Part shown: positions 59,640 to 64,000 of the stretch, piece after piece
Numbering within the stretch: position 1 is the first letter of the stretch
How the letters are laid out: every line of letters starts with the position of its first letter
Assembly: GCF_041260155.1 (NCBI RefSeq)
Contig: NC_091944.1
Span: 11,597,272-11,661,271 of the forward strand
DNA length: 64,000 bases
Direction: 5' to 3'
DNA from: Ptychodera flava
Taxonomy: Eukaryota > Hemichordata > Enteropneusta > Ptychoderidae
Notes under the pieces: generated by a model
The model's input: only the letters and a program-made list of their open reading frames with translations
Told to the model about the DNA's origin: nothing
Database searches by the model: none
Program-made: the position numbers and the translations under genes

Positions 59640-61465
59640 TTACACGACTGCACTTCGGCCACGAATACGTCGCCGTACTCTGCATGGAAAGCACAATAAA
59701 TTATGAACTACTCTGACAACTCGTCTGAAATCTGTAATTTTCAGTGGCCTGTGTTCGACGCAGTAGACGTAGAATGCCAGACACGGAAAGCAGCAACATA
59801 TTAATGGATAAATAAAACAAAAGCATGGATTGGTGGCGCTATCTTCTTCTCGTGTCTCATCAATTGCAAGTTCGGCAAATGCTTCTGGCTGTGTGCTCTC
59901 AATCATTTCAACCTCAGCTAACATTTTTCCCCGCTTTAGAAATTGCTCGGGTACGTCTAGCTTTGCTATCTTTACCACGTGCCAAGGCTTTGTGACGATT
60001 GAGGGAAGCTTGAGGGCGCCCGCGCTGTCCTCGCGGACGTCAAAGTAACGGAGACGACATGTCAGCGCATCAAAAGCGTACACAACATCCCCTATCATAG
60101 TCAGCAGACCGCGGGAGGACGTTGTTGGAAAGTCGTGGCATTGCCATATCGCTGTCACTTCTCATCGCGATATTTTGATAACGTTGCTTCGTCTTCTGCT
60201 ACGACTAACACATTCAAATCATCATTGCAGAGTATACGGAGCATTGGCTTCATCGACATCGAACTTGAGATGATAATCTCGCGATCAATTTTCACACCGA
60301 TGTCCGCATCTTCGCTACGAATAGAAGAAATTGATATCTCAACAAGGATACCTTGGAAGACGCTTCGGTTCATACCCTTTTTGATTATTTCTTGTTGAAC
60401 GAGCAAATACAAGGATTCGTTAAAACTGCATGCATCCACGACATTGTTTTTAATATTGTCACGGGCTTCACCGAAAACGAGGCTTTCTTTCGAGAAAGTC
60501 ACAGTAATAATCTGGCTATGCAGTGGGCTGGTATTGCTAGCATCGCCATATACCAATATGATAGGCAGTTTACCTTTGGTGATGCGAGATGCTATCTGGT
60601 AGAATTTGGACCCATCTGTAGACGTGATTCCATACCCCTGTAATATTTCTTCTGTGCTAGAGACGTAGGTTTTCAAGGAATTGGTTTTTGTATTAAACGA
60701 CTTGACAGTGACCGAACCATTCTGACTGCTCTCGGAATAACACATGATATGTTTATGTGTAGAAGCCCCGTAGAAAATGGGATCGCTGTTAAATCGCTCG
60801 CTATCAGAATGAAACCCCTTGCCAAGAAACAGCCAATCTTTAGCCTTTTCGTTATAGCAACACACAACATTCCCAGAATCCCATTCTCCGTCTTCCGTTC
60901 GATGAAGCAACACAGCCGACACTGTTGAATGCATGTATTTCCCTTTCGTCATGATTTTGCTAGTGATGTCAGCTTTCTCCGAGTCTTCCAAATGATTGTA
61001 TTCTGTCGTAGAACTCACTAAATAGAAATGATCCGAAGCGAACTGCCTGATGTCCTCCAGCATAGCCTCGAACTCGAATGCCCTACTTGCCTCAAGAAAT
61101 GTGTACCAATTTTCAAGATCGAGATAACCAATCATGGTGCTTTCAAATGACGGGTGGCGTAGATTTAGAAGTCTTGCGGTCTCCAAGATTTCTCTGACGG
61201 AGGAAGATGCTAATGTGATCTTCCCATCGTACAGAAAATTCAAGACCGTTTCCATGGCTGCAGGCGTTGGCTGCGCATCCGCGAACTCAAACGTTACAGG
61301 GCGCGCGTGTACATCTTTATTTGACGACGATAGGCGTGTCTTGAAATAATCACTGTTCTCTGACAACACTTCTGAGTGAGCCTTGAACACTTTGTTTCCA
61401 AGAATAATGTCAACGTCATGGTTGTCGCTGTTGTAGTTTTCGTTCTCACACTTGACGACCTCCAT
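59640..61465 (-). CDS. BTB-kelch-like protein, split by one frameshift
   Basis: Two abutting minus-strand frames: 61465-60155 (436 aa) and 60158-59640 (about 172 aa). The first has a BTB/POZ domain (residues ~16-115: DVDIILGNKVFKAHSEVLSE, YFKTRLSSS, TVLNFLYDGKI), a BACK-like helical part (ENWYTFLEASRAFEFEAMLE) and degenerate kelch-type blades. It ends KYRDEK-stop; the second frame continues directly with VTAIWQCHDFPTTS and another blade (YAFDALTCRLRYFDV). The domain flow implies a one-base loss at about 60158, either real or a sequence error. The C-terminus has an unusual Cys-rich hydrophobic segment (NPCFCFIYPLICCCFPCLAF) and a basic end. Intact relatives are often cullin-3 adaptors. Confidence 0.7.
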
Positions 61466-62092
61466 AACGGTTTAATGCCACCTAGGGGACTGAACGACAA
61501 CAGACTTGAGTTACCTGTAAAAGGGATATACAGTAAACTAGTAAACCCTCACAAATGCAAAACTAGCATTAGAGGTGTTGGCAAAGTCGTGACTCTTGGT
61601 AAACTGGTAAAACACGTAAACAGCATAATATTAAAAATAATCATAAAAATGTTTTTAATAGAATCATGTCAGTAATATAAAATTACTTGCAATGTTCAAA
61701 TGTGATTAGAATTATTGAAGATATAAAACATATCAACCATACATTTCAATATACTAATAACTCGAATTGCTACTGAAAACAACACCATGCGAATATTGTG
61801 ACAAGTCAGTGATATTTCAGTGTCGTAAATCACCGAATATCAATGACAAAAATACGAGCGTCTCTCTGCTTCAAATATGGTGACTTCGAAAGTTTGAGAA
61901 AATGCGTTGAAATGCAACATCGTACAGTAATTGACTATTTGTTTCTTGGCAATCCATGATAATGTTAATGAACCTAGAGAACGATATGACTCGAACTGAA
62001 CTACGGACATGTACATGCCTTCTATAACATTCTATAATTATATCAGCATTATTCTCCGACCTTTGACATCATGCACTGTCATTTAATATTTA

Positions 62093-62231
62093 AGCAATAA
62101 AGCACACCTAGCGATAGTATACTACGAGATTTTGACCAATTCACATGAGCACGAGCGATAGCGAGTGCATATATGAAATGAACTGGTCAAAATCAAGTGG
62201 TATACCTTCGCTGGGTGTAATTTATTGCTAT
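62093..62231. repeat. MITE-like hairpin
   Basis: Arms of ~53 bases: AGCAATAAAGCACACCTAGC ... TTTTGACCAATTC pairs with GAACTGGTCAAAA ... GCTGGGTGTAATTTATTGCT. The loop holds GCACGAGCGATAGCGAGTGC, itself partly self-complementary. Non-coding. Confidence 0.7.
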
Positions 62232-62320
62232 TATATCATAACAGTATATTGAAATTCTGGCATGGAACGTAAAAAAAAAAGAAAGAAAGAGAATTTTGGC
62301 TCTTGCCGAGAGCTCGCGCG

Positions 62321-62351
62321 TGTGCCAACCGTGGTATCGCGAATATACCAC
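62321..62351. repeat. Short perfect hairpin
   Basis: ACCGTGGTA-TCGCGAATA-TACCACGGT, in a GC-richer patch with GAGAGCTCGCGCGTGTG just before it. It may be the tip of another MITE. Confidence 0.5.
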
Positions 62352-64000
62352 GGTTCTTTTCTCGTCTCGACCAATCAGATCAATGCATATGCGCCATCAA
62401 TATACTGGTATGACATCATATCAATTTCTACACTATCACTGTCGTTTCATTACTGTATCATTAATGTGATTAAACTCAGTGAGGCTCATATTTGATGATA
62501 CTACGCATGCGTAATCGACGACATACTGGCTAGCAGTAATTGATTTCTCCAATACTACATTTGTTTAAAAAAGCAAGTGAATGGAAATTGGGGCTTGACG
62601 CAATGTCTATGATACCCTATCACGTGACTGCCATCGATAGGGTTTACGATAATATGATGTTCGATGTCTTTGGTTGTTTTAAAAAGAACGCGAGTTCTGG
62701 GTTTAAGCTTTGACACGTGCAGTATGTAATGGGATAGTGTCAAGTAATGAATGAAACTATGGAAGGTAATTCTGAATTTGTTGTACGGACTGACCCATTT
62801 CGTAGAAATTGTAAGTTGAATTACGTAATTAACCCAGTTAATAGTAATCTAGTCTTAATATACGGTTATTAATATTTTTGTTGTTTCGTTATGACGATTA
62901 TAAGATATATCATTCAGAACATGGCTGCAGTTTTTATTTCCTTACATACTGACCATTATCAATGCCTGCTGACAAAAATCATTAAGGTTAAAAAAATCCG
63001 ATTTCCCCCAAATCTTACTGTTTCATATAAACACTCTACAATGCTGCAATATATGTTAATCAATAAAGTTCAATGTTATGCAAAGGTTATATATGTAATG
63101 TCAATGACTGCTGGTAGTTCTAATGTAACGGCGCAAATCAAGCAGCTCGTGTGATTATATGTATAACAACTCTATAAATTTAGGTCATCGCATTTTTCTA
63201 TCTCACTCATTTAAATACTGATGAATTATTTAAGCTTTCGAATGCTGTATTTCCGTCGCAGGATTAATCCGAGTCGTCAAAGGATTTAGTTATCTTACAA
63301 TTACATTGAACTGACAACGCTGTTTGATGTACACTTGGTTGGGCCCCTTTCGTGATATAAGCTTAGTATTCAAACTAAAGACGCAAATCTGTACCAAATC
63401 GGCGTTTGCGTGAACATAATATTCGCATGAGAACTGTAAATGTAGACTGATAATTTCATATGGCTTCATATCATTTTAAATGAGAGTACTCGTCATACGC
63501 TACACAGTATTAGCTGGTGTTTGAAAAAGGGATGCCCCATATGCATACTTACCTCTGAGAACCGTTGAAATGCACTCTCACAGTGGCACACATTTTATCT
63601 GAAGGATATCATTTTCTTTCGATATCCTTTGTCTATACTTAATCAATTCCTAACCAGACACAACGAAAAGCTGAGTAACCGAGGTCTTACCGTCAGTACA
63701 GGTCTTGCGGTGTTTTCAAAGTAGACGTAACTCAATATGTCAGATAGCCCTTGTTTTTTCGATTTCTACGGCTGAGGTCATCGAGGTGTCATCTTCATGC
63801 AATGTAAATGAATAAAGTGGGAGTGACAGCGCCCTCAGAATTGTAATAAATTACCAGATTACGTGATTAGCTATACTCGCAGTATAGCGAAAACTAGTCA
63901 GAGTATTCCTAGACACAAACAATGTGAAACCATCGCAATACTGGCATATTTGAAAAAAACCCCTTGATATACATTATGATGTACTGGTATATATGCCATC

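Larger units (their letters stand above)
61466..64000. other. Intergenic region at the right end
   Basis: Upstream of the minus-strand kelch-like gene. Apart from the hairpins at 62093-62231 and 62321-62351, I see no gene or repeat. The short frames here have no recognisable motifs. Confidence 0.35.

Overview
The window is animal genomic DNA: AT-rich, intron-containing genes with GT-AG splice sites, many microsatellites, MITE-like hairpins and tRNA-derived repeats. The mix of BTB/POZ genes, a single-exon GNAT acetyltransferase and a divergent monocarboxylate-transporter-like (SLC16-like) family suggests a marine invertebrate, most likely a non-vertebrate deuterostome (hemichordate, cephalochordate or echinoderm). 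That placement is inference.

Positions 1-52640 are a tandem array of one five-exon membrane-transporter gene. Two subtypes alternate on the + strand: type I (A, C, E) and type II (B, D). An older, more diverged remnant (F) lies between C and D. All exons have matching phases (exon 1 ends in phase 2, exons 2-4 in phase 1). The reconstructed protein of C is 481 aa with about 12 membrane spans, and its last exons resemble the C-terminal half of MCT/SLC16 carriers. By eye, only C has every exon open. A, B, D and E carry frameshifts or stops, although some single-base differences could be assembly errors. The repeat unit includes the promoter (a CCAAT-box block about 180-220 bp before each ATG), the gene and a 3' flank with a GATA microsatellite at the same relative place in all five units. 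B and D are each preceded by a second, start-less first exon with its own promoter-like block.

The array is heavily modified. Copy C carries a 5.5 kb nested fold-back palindrome inside intron 4, flanked by a 3-bp target duplication, with four ~395-bp tandem units in each arm. An 0.9 kb near-perfect palindrome at 7337-8231 sits exactly where about 3.4 kb, present in the C-D interval, is missing between A and B. A 343-bp TAA-flanked MITE is in A and E but not C. A two-headed tRNA-like SINE is in the B flank, a reverse-transcriptase element remnant lies upstream of D, and gene-conversion patches link A with type II and E with C.

Positions 52640-64000 are unique-looking sequence with three unrelated genes: a BTB/POZ-only ORF (54173-54799, +), a GNAT-family N-acetyltransferase (58105-58773, +) and a BTB-kelch-like gene (59640-61465, -) split by one frameshift. 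The rest is intergenic DNA with a MITE-like hairpin near 62.1-62.2 kb and a dispersed copy, at 55.9-56.5 kb, of a ~600-bp segment from the type I units.
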